Positions 18,533-27,049 of a stretch of DNA of 64,000 bases are shown in pieces. Location of the stretch: the NCBI RefSeq assembly GCF_030433675.1, contig NZ_JAROCB010000005.1, positions 248,001-312,000 of the forward strand, in the 5' to 3' direction. The DNA comes from Leifsonia virtsii (GTDB lineage: Bacteria; Actinomycetota; Actinomycetes; Actinomycetales; Microbacteriaceae). Made by a program: the position numbers and the translations under genes. Within the stretch, counting starts at the first letter, position 1. Each line of letters begins with the position of its first letter. Below the pieces are notes generated by a model, which saw only the letters and a program-made list of their open reading frames with translations, searched no databases and was not told the origin of the DNA.

Positions 18533-19087
18533 TCAGCCGAGCGTGGCGGTCCACTCGTCGGCGGTGAGGACCTCTGCCTGGCGGGGGAAGACCTTTTCGG
18601 TGAGGACGCGGTGCACCTCCTCGTCGGCGTCGGCGCAGGCGTCGGCGAGCACGGTGAGGCGGAGGTCGAGGTCGGCGGCCTGACGCACGGTCGAGAGCAC
18701 CACGCCGGACGTGGAGATGCCGGCCAGCACGAGGGAGTCGACGCCGAGCCCGCGCAGCAGCACCTCGAGGTCGCTGCCCGCGAAGGCCGAGATGCGCTTC
18801 TTGACGACCACGGGCTCGTCGGGACGTGGGGCGAGCGCGTCGGCGATCTGCGTCGCGGGGCTGTCGAGCAGCATGGTGTCGCCCGCCGCGGCCGCCCGAC
18901 CGCCGAAGGACGAGCCGGCGGCCACCTCGGGGTAGCCGGGGCGGAAGGCGACGCGGATGAAGAGCACGGGCATCCCGTCGCGGCGGGCGGCGTCGAGTGC
19001 ACGGGCCGCGGCGGCGACGGCGCCCTCGAAGCCGGGGCGGCCGGCGATGCCGTTCTGGAAGTCGAGGAGCAGGAGTGCGGTGGTCAT
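18533..19087 (-). CDS. Isochorismatase-like hydrolase lacking the usual nucleophile Cys
   Basis: 184 residues from the ATG at 19087 (GGAGG site 6 nt upstream). Isochorismatase/cysteine-hydrolase fold: 'LLLLDFQNGIAG' with Asp9 and 'VVVKKRISAFAGSDLEVLL' with the conserved Lys. The nucleophile loop reads 'LAGISTSGVVLSTVRQA', with no Cys where nicotinamidase-type members have one. It may therefore use an isochorismatase-like Cys-independent mechanism or be non-hydrolytic. Divergent from a MarR gene across 54 nt that hold a long palindrome. Confidence 0.87.
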   Translation of the reverse strand: MTTALLLLDFQNGIAGRPGFEGAVAAAARALDAARRDGMPVLFIRVAFRPGYPEVAAGSSFGGRAAAAGDTMLLDSPATQIADALAPRPDEPVVVKKRISAFAGSDLEVLLRGLGVDSLVLAGISTSGVVLSTVRQAADLDLRLTVLADACADADEEVHRVLTEKVFPRQAEVLTADEWTATLG

Positions 19088-19109
19088 GGAGTCCTCCGGA
19101 GCAAAGTAG

Positions 19110-19137
19110 ACAGTTACAACTGCGCAGTCTAAACTGT
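19110..19137. promoter_or_regulatory. MarR operator
   Basis: 28-bp palindrome: ACAGTT and AACTGT ends flank a perfect ACTGCGCAGT core, with only the two 3-nt spacers unpaired. It fills the 54-nt gap between the hydrolase and marR. TAAACT (19130-19135), 6 nt before the marR ATG, looks like a leaderless -10 lying inside the site. Confidence 0.8.
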
Positions 19138-19141
19138 TTAT

Positions 19142-19582
19142 ATGACGACAGAGCAACCCGGACCGACCCCGCACCAGATCGCCGTCGACCTGCGCGCCGT
19201 CTTCGCCAGGCTGCTCCGCAAGCTCCGCGAGGCGACGAACGAGGGCATCACGCCGTCGCAGGCGTCCGCGCTCTCCCGGCTCGGCAAGGGCGGCGTCTCC
19301 ACGGTCAGCGCGCTGGCGCACGCCGAAAAGGTGCGCCCGCAGTCCATGGCGACCATCGTGGAGGCGCTCGAAGGGTTCGGCTTCGTCACCCGCAGCCAGG
19401 ACCCGAACGACGGCCGTCGCCAGATCGTCGACCTCACCGACGCCGGCTGGGCGCAGATCGCCGGTCAGCGCGAGGCGGGCGTCGCCTGGCTCGATCAGGC
19501 GCTCAGCGAGGAGGTCTCGCAGGCCGAGCTGCTGACCCTCGCGGCGGCCACGGCAATCCTGGAGCGGATCCTCGACCGATGA
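19142..19582 (+). CDS. MarR-family regulator
   Basis: 146 residues from the ATG at 19142. Winged-helix core: 'GITPSQASALSRLGKGGVSTVSALAHAEKVRPQSMATIV' region (about 38-78) and wing 'RSQDPNDGRRQIVDLTDAG'. Its stop overlaps the start of an MFS transporter (ATGA), so the two are one transcript. The 19110-19137 palindrome should let it repress both itself and the divergent hydrolase. Ligand unknown. Confidence 0.92.
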   Translation: MTTEQPGPTPHQIAVDLRAVFARLLRKLREATNEGITPSQASALSRLGKGGVSTVSALAHAEKVRPQSMATIVEALEGFGFVTRSQDPNDGRRQIVDLTDAGWAQIAGQREAGVAWLDQALSEEVSQAELLTLAAATAILERILDR

Positions 19583-21009
19583 CCCGCACGCCTCCGCCAG
19601 AAGGCCGCTTCGACCGCCGGCTGCTCGCGCCGATGATGCTCGGCGCGGTGCTCAACCCGATCAACACGGCCATCATCGCGGTCGCGCTCGCGCCCATCGG
19701 CATCGCGCTCGGTGCCCCCGCCTCCGAGACCGTGTGGCTGGTGTCCGCGCTCTACCTCGCGACGGCTATCGGTCAGCCGCTCGTGGGCCGCCTGGTCGAC
19801 GTCTTCGGCGTCAAGCGCCTCTACCTCGCGGGCGGCGCCCTCGTCGCCGTCGCCGGTGCAATCGGCCTGCTGATCCCGGCGACCCATGACAGCGTCTGGT
19901 GGCTGGTCGTCGCGCGGGTCGTGTTGGGCCTCGGCACCTGCGCCGGCTATCCCGCGGCGATGCACCTCATCCGGGCGGAAGGGCAGCGGACGGGCGTGGC
20001 CTCTCCCGCGATCATCCTCACCGTGCTGTCGGTCACGACGCAGACGGTGGCGGTCATCGGCCCGACCCTCGGCGGCCTGCTCATCGGCGCCTGGGGCTGG
20101 CGCGCGACGTTCGCGGTCAACCTTCCGCTCGGGGTCGCCTGCGTGATCCTGGGCTGGATCCTGCTGCCGCGCACGACCGGACTCGAGCCGGCGAAGGAGG
20201 ACCGTCCGCGCATCGACGGGCCGGGCATCCTCCTGTTCGCCGTGGCGATGCTGGCGCTGCTGATCTTCCTGCAGAACCTGTCGGTCGCGACCCTCTGGCT
20301 GCTCGCCGTGGCACTGGTCGCTGGCGCAGGCCTGGTCTGGTGGGAGCTGCGCGTGACCGAGCCGTTCATCGACCTGCGCGTGCTCGGCGGCAACGGGCCA
20401 CTGCTGCTCACCTACACGCGGGCGCTGCTGACGGCGATCATCGCCTACACCTTCGTCTACGGCTTCACGCAGTGGCTGGAGCAGGGCCGGGCGCTCGACC
20501 CGACGGTCGCGGGGCTCGTGCTGCTGCCCGTGTTCGCTGCCGGGATCGTCTTCGCGCTCGCGTTCGGACGGCGCCCCGAGGTGCTGTGGAAGCTGCTGAT
20601 CGGCTCCATTGCGCAGCTCGCCGCCGGCATCCTGGTGCTGTTCATGACCGGTGGATCGCCGATCTGGTTCCTGGTCGTGACCATGCTGGTGCTCGGCATC
20701 CCGCAGGGGCTGAACAACCTGGCGATCCAGAACACGCTCTACTACCAGGCGCAGCCCGAGCGGATCGCGTCATCGGCGGGGCTGCTGCGCACCTTCATGT
20801 ACCTCGGGGCGATCGTCTCGTCCGTGATCTACGGCAACGTGTACGGAGCGCGCGCGAGCACCTCCGGCCTGCACGTGCTGGGCTGGGTGGTGATCGGTGT
20901 CGCGACCGTGTTCCTGCTGATCACGGTGTTCGACCGGAGCCTTCGCGCTCTCGGGAGGGAGTCGAAGGGCGCGCAGGCGGAGCCGTCGAGGGTGGATTCG
21001 CGGGCGTAG
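19579..21009 (+). CDS. MFS transporter, DHA2-like
   Basis: 476 residues from the ATG at 19579, translationally coupled to marR. About 12-14 transmembrane spans. Motif A variant 'GQPLVGRLVDVFGVKRLYLAGG' after TM2, and antiporter motif C-like 'VIGPTLGGLLIGAWGWRATFAVNLPLG' in TM5-6 (given by its key residues). Likely exports the compound that the MarR protein senses. No terminator-like hairpin is evident after it. Confidence 0.9.
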   Translation: MTRTPPPEGRFDRRLLAPMMLGAVLNPINTAIIAVALAPIGIALGAPASETVWLVSALYLATAIGQPLVGRLVDVFGVKRLYLAGGALVAVAGAIGLLIPATHDSVWWLVVARVVLGLGTCAGYPAAMHLIRAEGQRTGVASPAIILTVLSVTTQTVAVIGPTLGGLLIGAWGWRATFAVNLPLGVACVILGWILLPRTTGLEPAKEDRPRIDGPGILLFAVAMLALLIFLQNLSVATLWLLAVALVAGAGLVWWELRVTEPFIDLRVLGGNGPLLLTYTRALLTAIIAYTFVYGFTQWLEQGRALDPTVAGLVLLPVFAAGIVFALAFGRRPEVLWKLLIGSIAQLAAGILVLFMTGGSPIWFLVVTMLVLGIPQGLNNLAIQNTLYYQAQPERIASSAGLLRTFMYLGAIVSSVIYGNVYGARASTSGLHVLGWVVIGVATVFLLITVFDRSLRALGRESKGAQAEPSRVDSRA

Positions 21010-21080
21010 CCGATCGGCTTCACTTGGGCGGCATCGCCATCCTGTCCCGCAGCCGTCGTCCGGGGGAGTAGCACGGGCAG

Positions 21081-22085
21081 TCAGCGCGGTTCGGGGTAGG
21101 GAACGTTCTGGAAGTCGGCCTCGGCGCCGGTGAAGGAGCGCACCCACCCGTGGACGGTTATGGCGACGGGGGCGGTGGTGCTGTCGTCGGAGTCGGGGGA
21201 GGAAGCTGTGAAGGTGACGGGCACGGCGTTGGAGTCGACAAGCCAGCAGCCGATGGCGGCGAACCCGGGCTGGGAGCCGGGCCAGGCGCAATCGGCCTGC
21301 CAGCTGCTGATCGTATAGCTCGGTGCTTGAGTGATATTCCAACGGCTGTTGGTCCACCACTTCTTTGTGGTGTCGATGGAGAAAGGGCAGTTCGGCGCGA
21401 TTGCAGCGTCGCCCTTGGTGGCGCAGCCGGTCAGCCAGTTATCTGCGCCGCGGTGTACTGCGGCGATCCCCGCTTCGGTCAGGGAGGCACCGGGCGTGAC
21501 GTTGAGGTGGGATCCGAAGCCGGTGAGCGTGTTGGTAACCGGCGTGATGGTGATGTTGGGGCTGGACGTTCCGGCGAGTTCGTAAGTGCCCGGGAAAGCG
21601 TGGACGGTGGTCACCTTTTCCGCCGGTATCGCTTGTCCTGCGATTGTCGGCGCGGTGCCAACAGGGCTCGGGGCGATTTGCAGGAACCCAAGTGAGGCGG
21701 GCAGGAGCCTCCAGGAGTCCTTGGTCTTCTTGAGGGTCAGGCGCGTGGTCTTGGTGCCACTGTGCTGGACGGTGCGAACCCGGACGTCGGCCCGCCCCTT
21801 CGTCAGGGCTGTGTCGAGGATCTTGTAGTCGCTGATCCGGTCGGTCGCCTTCTTGTAGGCGGCATTGGTGAGCAGCACCTCGCCTGCCCCGACCGTGGTG
21901 CCATCGAGTTTCAGGGCGGCCTCGATGTCACCGTCGACCACGCGGGTGAGGTATTCGGCGGCGAGCTGCTTGGGTCGGGTGTCGACGGTCGGGGTGCATG
22001 CGGTCAGCCCTGCCGAGACGATGCAGGCCTGCACAGCAATCGCCGCCGTGAGGAGGAGTGGCCGTGGCGTGGGCGATGCGCTCAT
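21081..22085 (-). CDS. Uncharacterised lipoprotein
   Basis: 334 residues from the ATG at 22085. Signal peptide with lipobox 'AGLTAC' (Cys about residue 30). The early mature part 'AAEYLTRVVDGDIEAALKL' resembles the NTF2-like/DUF4878 fold of many actinobacterial surface lipoproteins. The C-terminal half (Trp- and Cys-containing, 'DNWLTGCATKGDAAIAPNCPF') is not recognised. Codon use and local G+C are lower than in the neighbours, and the flanking 22086-22283 stretch is also unusual, which hints at horizontal acquisition. Exported to the outer face of the membrane; function unknown. Confidence 0.75.
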   Translation of the reverse strand: MSASPTPRPLLLTAAIAVQACIVSAGLTACTPTVDTRPKQLAAEYLTRVVDGDIEAALKLDGTTVGAGEVLLTNAAYKKATDRISDYKILDTALTKGRADVRVRTVQHSGTKTTRLTLKKTKDSWRLLPASLGFLQIAPSPVGTAPTIAGQAIPAEKVTTVHAFPGTYELAGTSSPNITITPVTNTLTGFGSHLNVTPGASLTEAGIAAVHRGADNWLTGCATKGDAAIAPNCPFSIDTTKKWWTNSRWNITQAPSYTISSWQADCAWPGSQPGFAAIGCWLVDSNAVPVTFTASSPDSDDSTTAPVAITVHGWVRSFTGAEADFQNVPYPEPR

Positions 22086-22283
22086 TCGAAGTGCTCCTGA
22101 AACTCGGTGGGACGCGACACGGGCGACGACCCGCGCCTAATAAGACACGATGCGGGCCGAATTGTGACGAGGTTTTGAGAATTGATGTCGACTGCGTCGG
22201 CGAGGTGCCATGCGCCCTGATTTAGGTCACTGCGCCCGCCCGCCCGGCTGGGCGGTGGCCATCGCGACGGCGGCCTCTGCTGC

Positions 22284-22826
22284 TCACGGCGTTCGATCGG
22301 GGCCCGCGAGCCTTCGGGTGTCAGTGGAAGGACGCTCCCGAGTACTGGCCGGCGGAGCAGGGCGCGGCGCGGAGCTGACCGCGTCGCCGCGCAGCGACCG
22401 GACCATGCTCTGGAGGCTGCGGAAGGCGGCCGTCTGCTCGTCCGGTGTCATGCCGGCCAGCATCCTGAGCTCGACCGATCGGACGGCGGCGCTCGCCTGC
22501 TCGAGGCTGCGCCGCCCCCGCTCCGTCAGTCGGGTCGGCAGCGCCTTGCCGACGGAGGGCTCGGCCGCGCGCGTGACGAAGCCGTCGCGTTCGAGTGACT
22601 GCAGCAGCACGTTCATCGTCTGGCGGGTCACGAAGGCGCCGCGGGCGAGCTCGGAGTTCGACAGGCCCGGACGCTGGGCCAGCAGCTCGAGGCAGGAGTA
22701 GTGCGTGATGTTCATGCCGAGGGGCCGCAGCACGTCCTCCATCGCCGTGCGCAGCGCACTGGCGGCCTCCTTGAGCAGGTAGCCGAGGGAGGTCTCCAGG
22801 TGGATCCCGGCGTCGTCTTGACTCAT
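22284..22826 (-). CDS. MarR-family regulator
   Basis: 180 residues from the ATG at 22826 (MSQDDAGIHLETSLGYLLKE). Core winged helix: 'HYSCLELLAQRPGLSNSELARGAFV' and 'TRQTMNVLLQSLERDGFVTR'. The C-terminal 30 residues are Pro/Arg-rich and variable. The start codon lies at the edge of the first of two operator-like repeats; a VOC gene is divergent 63 nt away. It probably represses itself and the VOC gene. Confidence 0.9.
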   Translation of the reverse strand: MSQDDAGIHLETSLGYLLKEAASALRTAMEDVLRPLGMNITHYSCLELLAQRPGLSNSELARGAFVTRQTMNVLLQSLERDGFVTRAAEPSVGKALPTRLTERGRRSLEQASAAVRSVELRMLAGMTPDEQTAAFRSLQSMVRSLRGDAVSSAPRPAPPASTRERPSTDTRRLAGPDRTP

Positions 22827-22868
22827 GTCAGTATTCTGACATAGCCTACATGTGTCAGAAAACTGACA
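22826..22868. promoter_or_regulatory. Two MarR operator repeats
   Basis: TGTCAG-TATT-CTGACA at 22826-22841 and TGTCAG-AAAA-CTGACA at 22853-22868. The 6-bp arms are identical and the centres are 27 bp apart. They span the gap between the marR start and the VOC gene. Confidence 0.8.
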
Positions 22869-22889
22869 TCGATTTGAATGGAGCTTCCC

Positions 22890-23258
22890 ATGCCCGTCAC
22901 CGGCCCCGACTTCGTCTCGCTCCAGGTGCGCGACCTCGACGCCTCCCAGGCGTTCTACGAGCGGTACCTCGGCCTCGTCCGCTCGCCCGCCGGCCCTCCG
23001 CACGCGGTCGTGTTCGACACCGCGCCCGTCGCCTTCGCGCTGCGCGACCTCGTGCCCGGTACCGACCTGGGCTCCATCGAGCACCCCGGCCTCGGAGTCG
23101 CGCTGTGGCTGCACGCCACCGAGGTGCAGGCCATCCACGACGCGCTCGCCGCCGACGGTCACCCGATCGTCGCCGCGCCGATCGACGGCCCGTTCGGTCG
23201 GACGTTCACCTTCGCCGATCCCGACGGCTACCACGTCACGCTGCATGACCGCGGCTGA
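22890..23258 (+). CDS. VOC (glyoxalase/bleomycin-resistance fold) protein
   Basis: 122 residues from the ATG at 22890, preceded by GGAG 6 nt upstream; the in-frame ATG at 22878 has no such site. Both halves of a VOC domain are present: 'SLQVRDLDASQAFYERYLGL' at the start and 'GRTFTFADPDGYHVTLHD' at the end, the latter with the typical DPDGY metal/ligand loop. Divergent from marR, so it probably answers the MarR ligand, either by detoxification or by sequestration. Confidence 0.9.
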   Translation: MPVTGPDFVSLQVRDLDASQAFYERYLGLVRSPAGPPHAVVFDTAPVAFALRDLVPGTDLGSIEHPGLGVALWLHATEVQAIHDALAADGHPIVAAPIDGPFGRTFTFADPDGYHVTLHDRG

Positions 23259-23295
23259 GCGAGCAATCGAACGTTCGAATCTCCTGCTGGGCTGA

Positions 23296-23342
23296 CTTCC
23301 GTCGGAGATTCGGGCGTCGATCAGTCGGATCTCCGACGGAAG
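23296..23342. repeat. Inverted repeat (14-bp perfect arms)
   Basis: 23296-23309 pairs with 23329-23342 around a 19-nt loop, between the convergent VOC and pucR genes. A bidirectional terminator is likely. Confidence 0.7.
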
Positions 23343-23370
23343 CAGTGGCGAGTGGGGCAGTGAGCGCGCT

Positions 23371-24885
23371 TCACCGGCGGACGGTCCGGCACGCCAGCTG
23401 CACGGCGAGCCGCGTCTCGGGGTCGCCGAGGTCGAGGCCGAGCAGCTCCTGCGCGCGGGCGATGCGGGTGGAGACGGTGTTGCGGTGCAGGCCGAGTGCC
23501 TCGGCCGTCGCGGCGATGCCGGACTCGTGGTCGAGGTAGGCCGCGAGCGTCTCGACGAGCTCGGGGCCGCGGGCGAGCAGGGGAGCGAGCAGCGACTCCG
23601 CGGCAGGCACGAAGGTGTCGCTCCCGGTCCAGGACAGCAGCAGCTGCTCGAGGCCCAGGGCGTCGATGCGCAGGAAGTAGCCGGTCGCCGATCGATCGGC
23701 GGCCAGTCGCGCGGCATCGGCGGCGCCCTCCAGCGTGGCGACGAGACCGGAGGAGCCGGTCTCCAGCGTGCCGACGCCGGTGGCGACGTTGAAGGCGCGA
23801 CGGGCGGACGCGTGGAGCGTGCGCAGGGCGCGGACGCTGTCCTCGACCCGGCTGGGCGCCGGGGGAGCAGCGAAGCTGAGCCAGCCGGTGACGCCGCGTC
23901 CGCTGGTGGCGGCGTGCGAGTCGGCGGGCAGCGCGGTCAGCTCGCGGGTGACGAACCGCAGGAGCTGGAACGTGTCGACCCGGCTGCGGCCGAGCAGGCG
24001 GAAGCCGAGGTGGTAGCCGCCGGTGCGCCAGCCGCGCTCCAGCATCCGCTGGTCGAGCTCCCGATCGCGATCGTCGCCGCGCTCCAGGAACTCGCGCAGC
24101 AGCCCCGAGGCGACCGCGGCGTCGTTGACGTCCGCCACCTCGTCGATCAGGATGCGGGCGGCGACGGCCGGCATCGCCACTTCGGCCGCCACGCCGAGCG
24201 CGCTCAGCTGGAAGGTGCTGAGGCCGGTGCCGAACACCGCGAGTCGCAGGCCGGCGCGGCTCGGGCTGTCCACCCGGACGGACGCGGCGGCGCCCTCGGC
24301 GACCGCGACGGTGTCGAGCCACGGGGCGAAGTCGATGGCGGCGTGCACCGAGGCCGGGAGTTCGCCGCCGGCCTGCAGGAGCACGCCCTCGCTGTCGATC
24401 AGGGCGACGCCGTGCCCGACGCTCGCGGAGAGGTGCCGCAGCAGGTCGGCGAGGTTGTCGGCGTGGTACTCGATCGATTGCGCGACGCGCCGCACGTAGC
24501 CGAGGGTGAGCGCATCCCGACCCTCGACCAGCTCCCACGCGGCCCGGGCGAACGCCATCGGCTCGGCGACGTCGAGCAGCGCGAGACCGAAGCGCTCGGC
24601 GAGCATGCGGGTGCCCGGCCCGAACGACTCCGCCCCGGGGGCGGCGAGGGCGCGGTAGCCGCGGTCGCGCACCCGGCGCACGAGCGCGTCCTGCTGCCAC
24701 GGCGTGGCCGGAGGCGGCGAGGTGAGCAGCGCGAGCAGACCCGCGCCGTCCGCCGGCAGGTCGGCCTCGGTCGTGCCGACGACGAGGTCGCGCCACACCG
24801 TGGCGGGGTCGGCTCCGGCGAGGATGCGGACGCCGCCGCCGGCCGGATGGGCGAGCAGCGCGGCGAGGTCGAGGCTGTCACTCAC
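23371..24885 (-). CDS. PucR-family transcriptional regulator
   Basis: 504 residues from a GTG at 24885 that overlaps the stop of the preceding gene (GTGA). The N-terminal part, 'DLAALLAHPAGGGVRILAGAD', is a PucR purine-catabolism-type domain. The middle is GAF/GGDEF-like and uncertain. The C-terminal HTH_30 is 'YLDHESGIAATAEALGLHRNTVSTRIARA'-like (residues about 445-475, shown in part), with 'LDLGDPETRLAVQLA'. PucR proteins usually activate nitrogen-heterocycle catabolism, in keeping with its place as last gene of the NCS1-HyuA-DUF917 operon. Confidence 0.9.
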   Translation of the reverse strand: MSDSLDLAALLAHPAGGGVRILAGADPATVWRDLVVGTTEADLPADGAGLLALLTSPPPATPWQQDALVRRVRDRGYRALAAPGAESFGPGTRMLAERFGLALLDVAEPMAFARAAWELVEGRDALTLGYVRRVAQSIEYHADNLADLLRHLSASVGHGVALIDSEGVLLQAGGELPASVHAAIDFAPWLDTVAVAEGAAASVRVDSPSRAGLRLAVFGTGLSTFQLSALGVAAEVAMPAVAARILIDEVADVNDAAVASGLLREFLERGDDRDRELDQRMLERGWRTGGYHLGFRLLGRSRVDTFQLLRFVTRELTALPADSHAATSGRGVTGWLSFAAPPAPSRVEDSVRALRTLHASARRAFNVATGVGTLETGSSGLVATLEGAADAARLAADRSATGYFLRIDALGLEQLLLSWTGSDTFVPAAESLLAPLLARGPELVETLAAYLDHESGIAATAEALGLHRNTVSTRIARAQELLGLDLGDPETRLAVQLACRTVRR

Positions 24886-25910
24886 GCGGCCTCCAGCCCG
24901 GCCAGGCCGAAGGCGGACGGCGTGACGCGGGACAGCCGGTCGTCGCGCTCGGTCCACCACACGGGTGCGGGGAGGGCGAGCACGGTGACGTGGCGGGCGA
25001 TGGTGACGCCGTCCACCTGCAGGATGTCGCGCGACAGGGTGTCGAGCGCGACCACGATCTCGGGCGCGGAGGCGACCGTCTCGCCGTCGCGCACCACCGC
25101 CAGCAGCTCCGACCGGGCGACCAGCCGCAGCAGCGAGCCGTCGTCGGCGTCGACCTGCACGGCGCTGACGAACGGGTCCTCCGGCGACGGCTCGACCCGC
25201 GACACCCGGCCGGAGCCGAGCAGCCGGCCGCCGAGCGCCTGCGCCAGCGTCGCCGCGTCGGCTTCGGCGGCGGCCTCCATGCGCTCGCCGAGCTGCAGCG
25301 CGCGCGTCGTGGTGCCCGTGACGGCGTGCTCGCGCAGGTCGCCCACGGTGAAGCCGGCCATGAGCACGGCGCCCGTGCCGCCCGCCTGCACGATCGCCGC
25401 GCGCACCTGCGACTCGACGTCGGCCGCGCGGGTGGTCTCCACCACTGCGACGCCCCTGCCGGTGTCGCACACGGTGACGACGCCGGGGAGCCCGTCGACC
25501 AGGACGGAGACCTGGTCGAGCCGCGGCAGCGCGCGGCCCATGCAATCGGCGTCGACGACGGCGAGCCGGTCCGCCAGCAGCAGGGGAGCGAGGCCGTTCA
25601 TCCCGCCGCCCTCCAACGCGCACACCGCCTTGGCCCGCACGCCGGTCCAGCGCTCCGCTGCGGCGAGCAGCGGGTCGAACGCGGTGGCCGGAGGGATGCG
25701 CTCGCTGAGCAGGTAGGTGGAGCCGGCGAACGCGACGGTCGCGCAGGGGGTCGACGGGTCGAGGTCGTCGACGGCGTGCACGTTGAGCGGCCAGATCGGC
25801 GACCGCGCCGCCATGAGCCGCAGCAGCGTCGGGGAGCCGCCCCCGCCGGAGCCGAGCAGGGAGAACCCCCGGCTCAGTGCGTCGAGGCGCTCCGGGCCGA
25901 GGGTTCTCAT
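24882..25910 (-). CDS. DUF917-family protein, divergent paralogue 1
   Basis: 342 residues from the ATG at 25910 (MRTLGPERLDAL). It keeps the DUF917 N-terminal glycine-rich start 'FSLLGSGGGGSPTLL', 'ALEGGGMNG' and 'VVDADCMGRALPRL'. It lacks the C-terminal 'SGEPITTEGLRYGQRV' block found in the two neighbours and diverges after about residue 190. DUF917 (PF06032) belongs to the S-methyl-thiohydantoin desulfurase superfamily, but few members are characterised. It may be a regulatory or second subunit. It lies 20 nt after paralogue 2 and overlaps pucR. Confidence 0.82.
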   Translation of the reverse strand: MRTLGPERLDALSRGFSLLGSGGGGSPTLLRLMAARSPIWPLNVHAVDDLDPSTPCATVAFAGSTYLLSERIPPATAFDPLLAAAERWTGVRAKAVCALEGGGMNGLAPLLLADRLAVVDADCMGRALPRLDQVSVLVDGLPGVVTVCDTGRGVAVVETTRAADVESQVRAAIVQAGGTGAVLMAGFTVGDLREHAVTGTTTRALQLGERMEAAAEADAATLAQALGGRLLGSGRVSRVEPSPEDPFVSAVQVDADDGSLLRLVARSELLAVVRDGETVASAPEIVVALDTLSRDILQVDGVTIARHVTVLALPAPVWWTERDDRLSRVTPSAFGLAGLEAA

Positions 25911-25930
25911 GCTGACAAGGGTAGGCGGAG

Positions 25931-27049
25931 TCAGGCCGATCCGGCCCGCGCGAGCTCGCCGGACTCGACCGGGACGAACTCCTCGGTGAGCCCGAACGCG
26001 CGCGGCCCGAACGCGGCGAGAGCCTCCGGGGTCCGCATCATCTCCGGAGTCGAGATGCCGAGCACCCGCACACGCTGCCCGTAGCGCAGGCCCTCGGTCG
26101 TGATCGGCTCGCCCGACTCGATGTCGGTCACGCAGATCAGGTCGGGCACGATGGCCACCAGCTGCCCGTCGCGCACCGCGATCAGGTTCTCGTTCTGGAA
26201 CCGGATCTCCAACGTCGAGTCGTCGCCGGCCTCCAGGGCCGAGACGGTGGCCCTGCCCTTGGCGAAGCCCTCCGTCGTACGCCGTTCTACGTCGGTGACC
26301 TTGCCGCTGAACAGCTCGCGCACCTCCGGGTACAGGGTCGTGGACAGCGTCTCCGCGATCGCCTCGAACGGCGAGCGGTGCTGCTCCCGCGCCTCCCGGA
26401 TCGACCGGCCGAGCGCGAGCGCCATCGAGAGCGTGCGCGGGACCGCCGTGCGGCGGACGTCGGCCCCGCTCATCGCGTACTCCGCGATGTGGCCTACGCC
26501 GCCGAGCCGGATCGTGACCCCGCGGGCGAGCCACTCCATCTGCCGGTCGTCGTCTCCGGTGTCGATGACGACCGTCTCGCCGCGCTCGCCGGCGAGGGCG
26601 AGCGGGGAGCCGTGCACGCCGTAGACCGCGAAGGTCTCCATCGACAGCTCCGGGAACGCGCGGCCCATGCCGTCGGCGTCCACTACGGGCAGGCCGGTCT
26701 CGGCCGCGACGATCAGCGGGATCATCGAGTTGATGCCGCCGCACTCGATCGGCATCGTGGCGTCGGCGGTGCGGCCGAGGTGCGCCTCCAGCGTCCGCAT
26801 GGCGAGGGTCGGCTCGGTGCCCGCCGGGATCTTCTCGATCATCACCGTCGGCGCGCCCATCTGAGCGGTCGGGATGACGAACAGGTCGTCGGCGAGGTCG
26901 TCCGGGTCCAGGATGGTGATACCCCGGTCGCCGAGCACGCGCGCGACCAGCATCTGGCCGATGTACGGGTCGCCGCCGCCCCCGGTGCCGAGCAGGGTGG
27001 CGCCGCGGGCGAGGTCGGGCAGGTCGGCCGCGGTCAGGGTCCAGCTCAT
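25931..27049 (-). CDS. DUF917-family (S-methyl-thiohydantoin desulfurase-like) protein 2
   Basis: 372 residues from the ATG at 27049, overlapping the preceding stop by 4 nt. Family blocks: 'GTGGGGDPYIG' (21-31), 'MGAPTVMIEK' (64-73), 'ECGGINSMIPL', 'VDADGMGRAFPEL' (about 122-134), 'FQNENLIAV' and 'ESGEPITTEGLRYGQRV' near the C-terminus. It is clearly homologous to paralogue 3 along its whole length, from the identical start MSWTLTA onward. Probably a metal-dependent enzyme acting on a hydantoin- or thiohydantoin-like ring together with HyuA. Substrate inferred only from family and neighbours. Confidence 0.88.
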   Translation of the reverse strand: MSWTLTAADLPDLARGATLLGTGGGGDPYIGQMLVARVLGDRGITILDPDDLADDLFVIPTAQMGAPTVMIEKIPAGTEPTLAMRTLEAHLGRTADATMPIECGGINSMIPLIVAAETGLPVVDADGMGRAFPELSMETFAVYGVHGSPLALAGERGETVVIDTGDDDRQMEWLARGVTIRLGGVGHIAEYAMSGADVRRTAVPRTLSMALALGRSIREAREQHRSPFEAIAETLSTTLYPEVRELFSGKVTDVERRTTEGFAKGRATVSALEAGDDSTLEIRFQNENLIAVRDGQLVAIVPDLICVTDIESGEPITTEGLRYGQRVRVLGISTPEMMRTPEALAAFGPRAFGLTEEFVPVESGELARAGSA

